Of a DNA stretch of 64,000 bases, positions 51,925 through 60,257 are shown in pieces. The stretch's first letter is position 1, and the number at the start of each line of letters is the position of its first letter. A program made the translations under genes and the position numbers. The notes under the pieces are model-generated. The model was not told the origin of the DNA, made no database searches, and saw nothing but the letters and a program-made list of their open reading frames with translations. Source of the DNA: Mycobacterium sp. PS03-16 (GTDB taxonomy: Bacteria > Actinomycetota > Actinomycetes > Mycobacteriales > Mycobacteriaceae); NCBI RefSeq assembly GCF_004570325.1, contig NZ_SPQO01000021.1, positions 1 to 64,000 of the forward strand. Direction: 5' to 3'.

Positions 51925-53385
51925 TCACCCGCCAAGAACTCTCGGTGGCCGGCTCAGCGGCCCGCAGCGCAGATCCAGTCGCTCCCGGACGGTGTCCAGG
52001 GTGCGGCGCTGGTGTTCGCGTTCCCGGCGGTGGGTCAGCATGAACCGCGCGGTACCCGCCAACCGCCGCGGCCACGGGTACCAGCGGTCGAAGTCGAGTC
52101 CGCACTGCGCGAAGACCTTGGCGGGCAGCTGATCGGCCATCAGGCTGATGTTGTACTGGGCCAGGGTCAGCAGGACGTACGGGAAGGCCGTCCGCGACTT
52201 GTCCAGCAGGTCCTGGCCGTCCAGTTCGTAGAGCGGGGTGTCCTTCAGCCGGTCGAGCATGAGCAGATGGGTCATGAAGTAGCCCATGTACGAGCTCAGA
52301 TGCAGGGTAGCCGAACGGTTCTGGATCGACAGCACCGAGCCGCCCGCGGACACGTACGGCTCGTACGGCACATTGCGGTGGGTGACGTATCCGGTGCAGT
52401 TGACGATCCAGCTACCCGGCGGGATCGTGGTGGTCGCGCCGCTGCGCAACCTCACCTCGACCGCGTCGTCGCGATCGACGGCGTCGACGAAGTAGTCCAT
52501 CGTCACCGAGTGCAGGCCGTTGGTGATGGTGCGGCATTCGTCCAAGGACAGCACACCGAGCAGGAAATTCGCGGCGTCGGCGGTGACCGCGGTGCCGTAC
52601 CGCGCCCGGTGCCAGCGCCACACCTCGTCCTCGTTGGTTCCGTCGAACCGCCGCGCGGTTTCGACGCCCAGAGTGCTGACCATGGATCCGGCGAACCAGC
52701 GGCGCATGCCGGTGGGGAAGAACGTGTCGCGGCACTGGAAGAACGTGCCTCCGCCCGCCACCAGGTTCACCTCCCGGCCGGGGCGGTGCGTGATCAGCGC
52801 GTGTGCGGTGTCCATCGCGGTCTTACCGCCCCCGATGATCCATACGGGCGCGTCACCGGCGCCGATCTCACCGTCGCGGACGTCGCAGAAGTCCGGTGAC
52901 ACCGAGCGCACCCGGGCACTCGACACCGGGAGCGGTTTGTTGGGAGTGATGCGGAAGCCATAGGCCTTGACCAGTTTCTCGGCGTCGATGCGCAGCGACT
53001 CCCCCGCCGCGTTCCGGCACGACACGTGCACCCGGCCGTCGACGGGGTCGTCGGAGACCATGTCCCAGCCGTAGAACTCGTCGACCCGGACCCGCTTGCG
53101 GATCTCGTCGAGGCAGTACTGCAGATGGTCGAGCACCTCGTCCCTTGTCGCGAGGTACGAGCGGTCGCGGCCCAGCGTCCACGCGATGTCGCCGGCGGTG
53201 AACATGCCGTGCGGCTGGTGCAGGCGCACGTACGGGTAGGTGTCCACCCACATCCCCCCGGCCCGTGCCCGGCGGTCGACCAGGATGATCCGCTGATCCG
53301 GCTCGAGATGCCGGCTCGCGGCGAACAGCGCGTTGAGCCCGGCCAGGCCGGCTCCCACGATGCAGACATCGCAGCTCTCGGTCAT
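51925..53385 (-). CDS. FAD-dependent monooxygenase-like oxidoreductase
   Basis: This flavoprotein of 486 residues is of the FMO/Baeyer-Villiger-like class. The FAD-binding GAGLAG is in VCIVGAGLAGLNALFAAS. GGMWVDTYPYVRLHQPHGMF resembles the FxGxxxHxxxW-like flavin environment. NADP-binding is in PVWIIGGGKTAMDTAHAL, and the ATG-like motif is IVNCTGYVTHRN. The C-terminal part is rich in aromatic residues and could form a substrate lid. GGAGG precedes ATG 53385. It is transcribed with the downstream SnoaL-like gene. Confidence 0.83.
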   Translation of the reverse strand: MTESCDVCIVGAGLAGLNALFAASRHLEPDQRIILVDRRARAGGMWVDTYPYVRLHQPHGMFTAGDIAWTLGRDRSYLATRDEVLDHLQYCLDEIRKRVRVDEFYGWDMVSDDPVDGRVHVSCRNAAGESLRIDAEKLVKAYGFRITPNKPLPVSSARVRSVSPDFCDVRDGEIGAGDAPVWIIGGGKTAMDTAHALITHRPGREVNLVAGGGTFFQCRDTFFPTGMRRWFAGSMVSTLGVETARRFDGTNEDEVWRWHRARYGTAVTADAANFLLGVLSLDECRTITNGLHSVTMDYFVDAVDRDDAVEVRLRSGATTTIPPGSWIVNCTGYVTHRNVPYEPYVSAGGSVLSIQNRSATLHLSSYMGYFMTHLLMLDRLKDTPLYELDGQDLLDKSRTAFPYVLLTLAQYNISLMADQLPAKVFAQCGLDFDRWYPWPRRLAGTARFMLTHRREREHQRRTLDTVRERLDLRCGPLSRPPRVLGG

Positions 53386-53487
53386 GGGCACCTCCGTGAC
53401 GGCCCCAGTATTCGCCCATCCGCGCCGAGAAGGCCAGAGACGCTTGAACGTTCAATGTGTCCGGGCGTGCGGCGGTACCCTCCCCTC

Positions 53488-54504
53488 GTGCAGGTCGACG
53501 TGATGGTCACTCCACAGCCGCTGCGTGAGACCGGGCGATTGGCGCGGCGCACCCAGGCTTCGGGGTTCTCCGGGATGCTGTTCACCGAGACCGGTCGCAC
53601 CGCCTACCTGAACGCCGCGGTGGCGTCGCAGGCGGCGCCCGGCCTCGAGCTGTCCACCGGTGTGGCGGTGGCGTTCCCGCGCAGCCCGTTCGTCACCGCG
53701 GCCGCGGCGTGGGAGCTGCAGGAGGCGACCGGCGGAACGTTCCGGCTGGGCCTCGGTACGCAGGTGCGCACCCATGTCGTCCGGCGCTACGGGGTGCCGT
53801 TCGAGCATCCCGGGCCGCGGCTGCGTGACTACGTGCTGGCGGTCAAGGCCTGCTTTGCAGCGTTCCGGTCCGGCACGCTCGACCACCACGGCGAGTTCTA
53901 CGAACTCGACTTCATCACTCCGCAGTGGAGCGCGGGACCCATCGACGCGCCGGACCCGAAGGTCGATGTGGCGGCGGTGAATCCGTGGATGCTGCGGATG
54001 GCCGGCGAGGTGGCCGACGGTGTCCATGTCCACCCGCTCGGCGAGCCGGGATACCTCGCGCGCCATGTCGTACCGACGGTGACCGACGGCGCCCAGCGGG
54101 CCGGGCGCTCCCCGTCCGACGTCGCGCTGATCGTGCCTGCGATGACGATCGTCGGCGACAGCGACCACGAACGGGCGCGGGAGCGGGAGCTGGTGCGGAT
54201 GAGCCTGAGCTTCTACGGCAGCACCCCCAACTACGCCTTCATCTGGGACGAGGCGGGATTCGAGGGGACGACGGCGCGGCTACGGGAGAAGCAGAAGGCC
54301 GGCGACCTGGCCGGGATGGCCGCTCAGGTCACCGACGAGCACCTGGCCGTATTCGCCACCGAGTCGACGTGGGACGGCCTCGCCGACGCGCTGATCGCCA
54401 AGTACGGCGGGACCGCGACGCGGCTCGTGCTGTACAACGCGACCGCCGATCCGGAGCGTTTCGAGCGCTACGGCGAGGTGGCCCGCCGCCTGTCCACTTT
54501 TTGA
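53488..54504 (+). CDS. LLM-class F420-dependent oxidoreductase
   Basis: This luciferase-like monooxygenase-fold protein of 338 residues probably uses coenzyme F420, as most mycobacterial members do. Characteristic parts are RRTQASGFSGMLFTETGRTAYLNAAVASQ, LELSTGVAVAFPRSPFVTA, TGGTFRLGLGTQVRTHVVRRYGVPFEHP and GEVADGVHVHPLGEPGYL. It resembles the TIGR03617-type subfamily. GTG 53488 gives MQVDVMVTPQPL. The substrate is unknown. Confidence 0.88.
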   Translation: MQVDVMVTPQPLRETGRLARRTQASGFSGMLFTETGRTAYLNAAVASQAAPGLELSTGVAVAFPRSPFVTAAAAWELQEATGGTFRLGLGTQVRTHVVRRYGVPFEHPGPRLRDYVLAVKACFAAFRSGTLDHHGEFYELDFITPQWSAGPIDAPDPKVDVAAVNPWMLRMAGEVADGVHVHPLGEPGYLARHVVPTVTDGAQRAGRSPSDVALIVPAMTIVGDSDHERARERELVRMSLSFYGSTPNYAFIWDEAGFEGTTARLREKQKAGDLAGMAAQVTDEHLAVFATESTWDGLADALIAKYGGTATRLVLYNATADPERFERYGEVARRLSTF

Positions 54505-54587
54505 CGGGAAGTTCTGCGAATATCCACAAAGCGAAGTATCGCGGGTTTACCCTCCGCTCAGGACGTCTTCATCGGGGAGGAACGGCC

Positions 54588-54950
54588 ATGCGAGCTCTGC
54601 GAGTCTTTTCGGTCAGCGGCGTTGCACTCGTCGGCATTGTTCCGGCCTGTCTCATCGTCACGGCACCCAACGCATCGGCGGAGTGTACCGAGACCGGCGG
54701 AATCACAATGTGTCAGAACGAGGTCCGGCGTGCCGAGACCGGTCCCGCCGATCAGGACATCTGGTACCCGTACCCGTGCGAATACGACTACCTCTGCGAT
54801 GACGGGGTGTCGGTGTTCGATTACGACTCCGACATCGATCCGCCGGACAATCCCGGTGACCGCCCGGACATCGGTCTGCCCGGCCGCCCCGGTGACCGGC
54901 CGGATCGCCCGGACCGGCCCGGCGGTGGCGGCGGTATCGGGGGCCGCTGA
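54588..54950 (+). CDS. Small secreted protein of YPYPCEYDY family, copy 1
   Basis: This exported protein of 120 residues has a signal peptide spanning ~1-30 (cleavage near ASA-ECTE). The mature part has four Cys and the block WYPYPCEYDYLCDDGVSVFDYD, then a disordered Asp/Pro/Gly/Arg-rich tail (GDRPDRPDRPGGGGG). A second copy lies at 58949 with the same CT..GG.T.C..DVR...YPYPCEYDY.CDD pattern. No function is known to me. Two disulfides are likely. GGGGAGG precedes the ATG. Confidence 0.78.
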   Translation: MRALRVFSVSGVALVGIVPACLIVTAPNASAECTETGGITMCQNEVRRAETGPADQDIWYPYPCEYDYLCDDGVSVFDYDSDIDPPDNPGDRPDIGLPGRPGDRPDRPDRPGGGGGIGGR

Positions 54951-55005
54951 CCGCCCGCCGACAGACACCGGCGGCGAGAACATCCACCACCTCGAGGGGA
55001 GTGAC

Positions 55006-55371
55006 ATGGCGATACGACTTGGCGCATTGGGCATCGCGGTGGCCGCAGGCACGATGGCCGGCGCAGCGTTGCTGGGCACAACCGCAACGGTTTCGGCGCA
55101 GCCGCCACCGCCGAACTGCACGGCGGCGGATCTGTCAGGTGTCGCGGCGGGTGTCACCGCCGCGACGTCGGCGTACCTGTTCACCCATCCGGACGTCAAC
55201 GCGTTCTTCACGAGCCTGAAGGGCCTGCCCCGGGAGGAGGTACGGGTGCGGGTCGGCGAGTACGCGGATGCCAATCCACAGGTGCGTGCCGACCTCCAGG
55301 GCATCCGGCAGCCGATGGTCGATTTCCGCAATCGCTGCGGCGCCCCGGGGCCCACGTCACTCCCCGGATAG
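55006..55371 (+). CDS. Hemophore-like heme-binding secreted protein (MHB family)
   Basis: This exported protein of 121 residues has a signal peptide (residues ~1-32, TVSA-QPPPP). The mature helical domain is CTAADLSGVAAGVTAATSAYLFTHPDVNAFFTSLKG...FRNRC, the mycobacterial haemophore-like fold (Rv0203/MHB-type) with one disulfide between the terminal Cys residues. A possible haem ligand is the His/Tyr in YLFTHPDV. It follows the YPYPCEYDY protein gene by 55 bp and lies beside a haem peroxidase operon, which fits a haem-related function by context. Confidence 0.83.
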   Translation: MAIRLGALGIAVAAGTMAGAALLGTTATVSAQPPPPNCTAADLSGVAAGVTAATSAYLFTHPDVNAFFTSLKGLPREEVRVRVGEYADANPQVRADLQGIRQPMVDFRNRCGAPGPTSLPG

Positions 55372-55383
55372 CGTGTCCGCCCG

Positions 55384-56391
55384 CTACTTCATGGTGACGA
55401 GGTTGTGCCAGAGGTGGCGAAGACTGTCGGTGCCGCCGAACAGTGTGGTGAAGTTCGTCGAGTCGTTGAGCACGATGTCGCCGGCCCGAGCACCGTTCGG
55501 CGGCATCCAGATCAGCGCGTTGAATTCCGTGTTCCCCGCGGCCGTGAACGGGTGCGGGCGGTCGGGATCGACTCTCTGACGTCCGAGCACACGGAGATGA
55601 TCATCTTCCGGTGCGGTCAGCTCGTAGTGCGGCAGGTGCGGGTGGAAGTTGAGCGTGGTGACATCGTCCAGCAGCCGGGGGCCGTCGAGGTCGCGGAAGC
55701 CGTTGAGTGGCGCGATCTCCCGGGTGTTCGGCACGACCGCCGGGCGTAGCCCCCAGACGTTGCGGACCGGCACGTCCAAGGCCTCCATCAGTGATCGGGT
55801 GTACTGGCCGAAGCGTTGCTGACGCGGTACCAGGCGGTCGCCGTGGTGCTCGTACTCCACCTGGCGCTGTCCGAGGTCGGCGGTGAAGCCGACGTCGTGA
55901 TGCGGTGCGAGCAGCAGGCACGTCCCTTCGCGCTGGAGCCACTCCGTGAGCGCGGCGATCTCCTCGTCACCTGCATGCTGCTCGGACAGCACGTGGTCGA
56001 GGCCGAACACCATCAGGGTGTCGGTGTCGGCGAGTACCCGTTCGTCGATGGGCAGGGAGTAACCGGCCTGATCGATGCGCTGGAACACCGCCACCGGGTG
56101 ACCGGTGGCCGCCTGAGCGACCTCCTGGAACGCCAGCGTGGATCGGTGGAAGAGTTCCAGCGTGCCCGCAATCCCCTGCAGGAACGTTGCGGCGTCGTAT
56201 TCCGGCGTTTCGTAGGCCGGCCAGGTCACGTTGCGCACTTCGGTCATCGTCGAGAAGCGGTTCTCCATGGCCGCCGGATCACGTTGCGCCTCCCATGGGT
56301 AACTCCACGTCCAGTAGATGCTGACCCGGCGGCGGCCGTCGTGGGGGCGGGCGATGTGGCTCTGGTTATAGGTGCGGGCCGGCGGTCTCAT
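55384..56391 (-). CDS. Uncharacterised protein, last gene of DyP-peroxidase operon
   Basis: This 335-residue cytoplasmic protein has no family I can name. DTLMVFGLDHVLSEQH, EIAALTEWLQREGTCLLLAPHHDVG and the final GDIVLNDSTNFTTLFGG...HLWHNLV give an alternating beta-alpha pattern. It loosely recalls class I glutamine-amidotransferase-like or DUF4159/DUF4350-like folds, without a nucleophilic Cys in the elbow. Many His residues (APHHDVG, LNFHPHLPHYEL) could bind metal. It starts 10 bp after the DyP peroxidase stop, so it belongs to that operon. Confidence 0.7.
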   Translation of the reverse strand: MRPPARTYNQSHIARPHDGRRRVSIYWTWSYPWEAQRDPAAMENRFSTMTEVRNVTWPAYETPEYDAATFLQGIAGTLELFHRSTLAFQEVAQAATGHPVAVFQRIDQAGYSLPIDERVLADTDTLMVFGLDHVLSEQHAGDEEIAALTEWLQREGTCLLLAPHHDVGFTADLGQRQVEYEHHGDRLVPRQQRFGQYTRSLMEALDVPVRNVWGLRPAVVPNTREIAPLNGFRDLDGPRLLDDVTTLNFHPHLPHYELTAPEDDHLRVLGRQRVDPDRPHPFTAAGNTEFNALIWMPPNGARAGDIVLNDSTNFTTLFGGTDSLRHLWHNLVTMK

Positions 56392-56401
56392 GGCGGGTCT
56401 C

Positions 56402-57760
56402 TCAGGAGCCGATGGAGGCGAGGAAACGCAGCCCGGCGATGCCGGGCATGAAGAAATAGCCACCACCTGTCAGCGTGGTGAACGCGGGCAGGCCTTTGTG
56501 CACCTTACGGATCGGTCGCTTGGGCACGGTGAAGTCCAGGGTGCCGTCCTGGGTGCCGCAGATGGGATCGTGCTCATTGCCGAGTTCGTGGAACGCCTTG
56601 TCGTTGATCCACACGTTCTGTGCGAATTCGAACTGCCGCTGCAGGTCGGCGCAGATGATGAAGGCGGCGATCCCCCGGTCGGCGCCGTCATCCGGGGCTC
56701 CCTCGGGGAGCGCGGGCCCGTAGGTGGCGCCTCGGCGGATCATCCGTCGCCGGTTCATGTAGTGGGCGGTGTCCCGGGGATTGAGCCGACGGGCATGCGC
56801 GCCGAGGGGGCAGGCATAGCCGAACGGATCCATCTCCTTGTAGTTGAAGTCGTTGTTGCGCAGTGGATCAGCGCCTAGTTCCGGGTCGTCGTGTTCGGGA
56901 GCGAGCACGAGCGGCGCCCCGCTGCGCCAGCGGCCCATGAATTTCGCAGCCAGCAGTTCCTGCTCTTCAGCCGAGTCGGCGTGTTCGCGCAGATAGTCAC
57001 GGAAGGCGCCGACGTGCTCGCGAAGCCGGCGGTAGGCCATGTAACTCCCGTTGCGCGACAGGGTTTCCGGCTGAGGCAAGTCATTGACGGGACCGTTCTC
57101 GTCCGGGTACCCGAGGATGAACTCGCCGGGTTCGAGCGGCGCTCCCGAGCCTGGGGTGGGCGATTCGCCGGAGCCCTTCATCACCGGCTGGGACAGGCGG
57201 TCGCGGAACCCGAAATGGTCGTGGGCGTAATTGAAGGGCGGGGTGGCGTTGAGGTCCAGATGCGACAGTGACCGCACGCCGGGGCTGCGGGCGAGCAGCC
57301 TGTCGTGCTCACCGATACAGCGCGCGTATTCGGTGTCGTCGCGGGCGAACAGGATTGCGATGGCGTGCACGTCCTCACTCGCCAACCCATCCGTCCAGAG
57401 CTGTGGCGCACTGTCGCCGGTGTCGCCGAGGATGTCGGCACGCGCGGCCATCCCCTCCCGGAACGCGTCGGGAAACGTCGCAAGCGAGTCATCGGGGACG
57501 CCGAGCGCGCGCAGACCGGTCCAGGTGAACGCCAAGGTGACCCACCGCTTCGAACGGTCCACGGTGTCCCGCACCTCGGCCGCCGACTGCACGGTGGCCA
57601 GCATCTCGGTCAGCCATCGCCGGCCTGCCGCCGGCTCGTCGAACGTGAGGAATTCGTAACGGCCGGTCAACGCGGGTGTGCGGGTCAGCAGGATGTGCTG
57701 GATGTCGTCGAGTTCGAGCGCCACCCGTGTGTCATCTGCGGGATCCAGACGGGTGGTCAC
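56402..57760 (-). CDS. DyP-type peroxidase
   Basis: This haem peroxidase of about 452 residues has no Tat signal, so it is cytoplasmic or an encapsulated type. The DyP distal motif GxxDG appears as HFGFRDRLSQPVMKG, with the catalytic Asp kept but the final Gly replaced by Arg. The proximal haem-ligand region is YACPLGAHARRLNPRD. The C-terminus (HKGLPAFTTLTGGGYFFMPG) is typical of this branch. I chose GTG 57760 because it overlaps the upstream stop as GTGA and follows GAAGGG; ATGs at 57784 and 57778 are alternatives. It probably oxidises an organic substrate or handles haem. Confidence 0.86.
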   Translation of the reverse strand: MTTRLDPADDTRVALELDDIQHILLTRTPALTGRYEFLTFDEPAAGRRWLTEMLATVQSAAEVRDTVDRSKRWVTLAFTWTGLRALGVPDDSLATFPDAFREGMAARADILGDTGDSAPQLWTDGLASEDVHAIAILFARDDTEYARCIGEHDRLLARSPGVRSLSHLDLNATPPFNYAHDHFGFRDRLSQPVMKGSGESPTPGSGAPLEPGEFILGYPDENGPVNDLPQPETLSRNGSYMAYRRLREHVGAFRDYLREHADSAEEQELLAAKFMGRWRSGAPLVLAPEHDDPELGADPLRNNDFNYKEMDPFGYACPLGAHARRLNPRDTAHYMNRRRMIRRGATYGPALPEGAPDDGADRGIAAFIICADLQRQFEFAQNVWINDKAFHELGNEHDPICGTQDGTLDFTVPKRPIRKVHKGLPAFTTLTGGGYFFMPGIAGLRFLASIGS

Positions 57761-58167
57761 GATCGGCCCTTCGTCCATGACCATGCGCGGATGCGCCACA
57801 CGCCGTCCGAGTGTGCGAGAGCGGCGGTGAAGAAGGAACCGGTCTGGGTGACGTTCCGGCCGCGGTGGTCGAACGTCATGGTCGCCGGCATCACGACATA
57901 CGCGGCATCCCCGGAGACGTCATGGTGCACGGCGTCACTCAACGTGACGCGCCATCCGCCGGCCTCCTGATGCCTGCCTTCGGCGAGCACGCCCTCGTAC
58001 CAGTCCTGAGGCGCGGTGGCACCCCGCCACAGGTGCGGTGCCATGCCGTCGAGAATGCAGCCGTCGTCGGTGAAACAGGCGGACATGGCGTCGACGTCGC
58101 CGGCGTTGAAGGCTTTGACATAGCGGTGGACGACGGCAACGGCGTCCACCGCGGACGAGGTGGTCAT
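57757..58167 (-). CDS. SnoaL/NTF2-like protein in DyP operon
   Basis: This 136-residue NTF2-fold protein has VHRYVKAFNAGDVDAMSACFTDDGCILDG, WYEGVLAEGRHQEAGGWRVTLSD, and ATMTFDHRGRNVTQTGSFFTAALAHSDGVWRIRAWSWTK at the end. The family includes small-molecule isomerases and cyclases and many of unknown role. The ATG overlaps the upstream gene's stop (ATGA) and its own stop overlaps the DyP start (GTGA), so the three are translationally coupled. Confidence 0.85.
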   Translation of the reverse strand: MTTSSAVDAVAVVHRYVKAFNAGDVDAMSACFTDDGCILDGMAPHLWRGATAPQDWYEGVLAEGRHQEAGGWRVTLSDAVHHDVSGDAAYVVMPATMTFDHRGRNVTQTGSFFTAALAHSDGVWRIRAWSWTKGRS

Positions 58168-58724
58168 TGCATCTGGTCGAGCATGGTGGCGAAGGCCGCC
58201 TTGAGACGCAGCGCCTTCTTGATCTCATCGGCGGTGACATACGGGTACTCGCCGTACTCGAGGAAGCTCGGTACCTGGTGGGCTCGGACGAATTCGATGA
58301 ATGCGTCCGGGTTCTCCTTCCAGTCCTCGGGGAACCCCTCGAGGTTGGTGAACACCGTCGTGATCCCGGTCTGGCTGAACAGTTGCACGGCGTCTTCGGT
58401 GTACTTGTCGAAGTCGGTGTCGAAGATGCCCTGATATTGGAAGTGCAACCCGGATCCCACGTCGAAGAGCACCCACCGCAGGTAGTGCAGCCGCAGCGGC
58501 GCGAGCACCTCAGGGCTCCCGGCGACCGCCTCCTCGATCTGCTTCCCGTACGCGCGGACGGCCTCTTCGCGGCCCTCTTTGACCTTGGCGATGATCGAGA
58601 ACCCATGGCACGCCGGGGTGCGGGGGAACACTGGCCCGTACCTGCCACGCTCGAGTTCGAAGTACCCCTCCCGGGGAATCGCCATGGCGGCGGGTTTGTC
58701 CCATTTCAGATCCGGTCCAGACAT
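58164..58724 (-). CDS. Uncharacterised protein, first gene of DyP operon
   Basis: This soluble 186-residue protein has no name I can give with certainty. The core HGFSIIAKVKEGREEAVRAYGKQIEEAV...LRLHYLRWVLFDVG...FQYQGIFDTDFDKYTEDA has an alternating beta-alpha-beta pattern. It resembles one half of a ferredoxin-like (DyP or dimeric alpha/beta-barrel) fold. The HYLRW motif is reminiscent of domains found near peroxidases. It heads the operon and is coupled to the SnoaL-like gene. Confidence 0.75.
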   Translation of the reverse strand: MSGPDLKWDKPAAMAIPREGYFELERGRYGPVFPRTPACHGFSIIAKVKEGREEAVRAYGKQIEEAVAGSPEVLAPLRLHYLRWVLFDVGSGLHFQYQGIFDTDFDKYTEDAVQLFSQTGITTVFTNLEGFPEDWKENPDAFIEFVRAHQVPSFLEYGEYPYVTADEIKKALRLKAAFATMLDQMQ

Positions 58725-58888
58725 CTCGGCCCCTCTGCTTGACCCGATGGCCGGACATTAGCACCGTGAGCGCATTCGTTTTGCGGATCGGACAACCGGC
58801 GACCGGGAAATGTCGGCGGGCCGAATTCGGGCCATCACGAACGATTTCACACACCGAGCAAGAGCCATCGGACGATCTGACCTATCCA

Positions 58889-58917
58889 TTGAACGAAACC
58901 CAGTCCGGACCTACGCT
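58889..58917 (+). promoter_or_regulatory. Sigma-A-like promoter of the second YPYPCEYDY gene
   Basis: TTGAAC (58889-58894), a 17-bp spacer and TACGCT (58912-58917) fit a housekeeping promoter; the ATG follows 31 bp later. The 224-bp divergent gap also contains the dyad CCGAATTCGG at 58821-58830, a possible regulator site for either direction. Confidence 0.5.
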
Positions 58918-58948
58918 CGGACGAGGGGCCGTGGGACGGGAGGCTGCC

Positions 58949-59308
58949 ATGCATCAGATTGATCGCCCGCTGGCGGTGGGCGCCGTGGCCGTACTCCTGC
59001 CAATGGGGATGTTCGCCTCCGCCGGGCCCGCGCGCGCGGACTGCACCAACGCCGGCGGCGTGACCGTGTGCGCGCAGGGCGACGTCCGCGGATCGGACGG
59101 CGGCACCGGCGGCGGTTCCGCGGGTCCCTACTACCCGTACCCGTGTGAGTACGACTACTACTGCGACGACTGGGGTGTCGACCTGATTCTCGACGTCGAC
59201 GGACCCGACGGTGACCTGGGCCGGCCCGGCCGGCCGGGCGCCGGGCCGGACAACAGCCTGCCGGGCGGCAACCGCGGTGGAGGCGGTCGCCGCGGGGGAC
59301 GCCGGTGA
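58949..59308 (+). CDS. Small secreted protein of YPYPCEYDY family, copy 2
   Basis: This 119-residue exported protein is paralogous to the one at 54588. The signal peptide ends near ARA-DCTN. The mature part has CTNAGGVTVCAQGDVRGSDGG, then YYPYPCEYDYYCDDWGVDLILDVDG. A Gly/Arg/Pro tail (GGNRGGGGRRGGRR) replaces the Asp/Arg/Pro tail of copy 1. The Cys spacing is conserved. GGGAGG precedes the ATG. It is divergent from the DyP operon. Its function is unknown. Confidence 0.78.
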   Translation: MHQIDRPLAVGAVAVLLPMGMFASAGPARADCTNAGGVTVCAQGDVRGSDGGTGGGSAGPYYPYPCEYDYYCDDWGVDLILDVDGPDGDLGRPGRPGAGPDNSLPGGNRGGGGRRGGRR

Positions 59309-59344
59309 GAACCGGCGCTCGACGGTACTCGCCCAACCCGCGCG

Positions 59345-59692
59345 TCAGTGCATATCGGGGTGCGCGTCGCGCAACTGGGCACTGTCCCAGTAGCCGCGCT
59401 GCATCACGATGAGCCCGTCGCGCACCTGGAAGAACCCGCAGCCGCGGAAACCCTGCGGGTCGACCCATTCGAGCGCTGCCCACTCTTCGTCGACGAGCAG
59501 GTTGATCGGCGTGCACACCGGTGCGTCGGCGAAGACGCCGCGGTGGAAGTCCTCGATCGCGGCGCGGCCCTGTACGGGTGTCAGCGCGATCTGGTGGTTG
59601 ACGGCGTCGGGCGCATACAGCGCGGCGATCCCCTGCGCGTCACCGGCGTTGAACAGCGCCACCCAGCGTTCGATGGTCGCTCGCGTGGTCAT
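59345..59692 (-). CDS. SnoaL-like NTF2-fold protein
   Basis: This 115-residue protein has IERWVALFNAGDAQGIAALYAPDAVNHQIALTPVQGRAAIEDFH, followed by EEWAALEWVDPQGFRGCGFFQVRDGLIVMQRGYWDS. This is the SnoaL-like polyketide-cyclase/isomerase fold. The substrate is unknown. ATG 59692 follows GGGAGG. It lies 10 bp downstream of mfpA in the same direction, so it may be the last gene of the mfp transcript. Confidence 0.83.
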   Translation of the reverse strand: MTTRATIERWVALFNAGDAQGIAALYAPDAVNHQIALTPVQGRAAIEDFHRGVFADAPVCTPINLLVDEEWAALEWVDPQGFRGCGFFQVRDGLIVMQRGYWDSAQLRDAHPDMH

Positions 59693-59702
59693 TGCGCCTC
59701 CC

Positions 59703-60254
59703 TCACTCGCCGTGCACGTCGAGTCCGTGCGCCGCGGCGTAGGCCAGCGCCTGATCGATGTCGATGCGGGCGCCGCGCACTGCGGCCGTGGTCCAGAACG
59801 TCGGATCGACCCGCGCGCCGCGCAGGTCCGCCTCCTCCAACCGCGCATTCTGCGCCCGGGCGCCCTGCAGGTCGGCGCGCCGCAGGACGGCCTTGCGCAG
59901 GTCGGCGCCGACCAGGCTCACCTCCCGTAGGCGGCAATCCGAGAGGTCCACCGCGCGCAGGTCGCAGCCGCCGAGCACCGCGAGGGTCAGATCCACCTCG
60001 ACGAGGGTCACCGGCCGCAGGCGGCATTCGGTGAACACCGACCCCAGCATGCTGCACTGCCGGAATGTGCTGTGCCACAGCGACGCCCGCCGGAACGTGC
60101 AGTTGCGGAAGGCTGATCCGACGTGTTCGGACTCCGACAGGTCGACCCCGCTGAAGTCGCATTCGTCGAAGACGGCGCATTCGGTGCGCAGGCGGCTCAG
60201 ATCGTCGTCACGGAAGTCGTGCCCGGTGAACTCCCGCTCGACCCACTCGGCCAC
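59703..60254 (-). CDS. mfpA: Pentapeptide-repeat fluoroquinolone-resistance protein MfpA
   Basis: This 183-residue right-handed quadrilateral beta-helix protein mimics B-form DNA and binds DNA gyrase, lowering fluoroquinolone susceptibility. Repeats with central Leu or Phe run almost throughout: DFSGVDLSES, CTFRRASLW, CDLRAVDLSDCRLREVSLVGADLRKAVLRRADLQGARAQNARLEEADLRGA. It has the same length as MfpA (Rv3361c). It starts at GTG 60254, three bases after the mfpB stop, and ends the mfp conservon. The conservon GTPase MfpB is reported to modulate its activity. Confidence 0.96.
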   Translation of the reverse strand: MAEWVEREFTGHDFRDDDLSRLRTECAVFDECDFSGVDLSESEHVGSAFRNCTFRRASLWHSTFRQCSMLGSVFTECRLRPVTLVEVDLTLAVLGGCDLRAVDLSDCRLREVSLVGADLRKAVLRRADLQGARAQNARLEEADLRGARVDPTFWTTAAVRGARIDIDQALAYAAAHGLDVHGE

Positions 60255-60257
60255 CGC

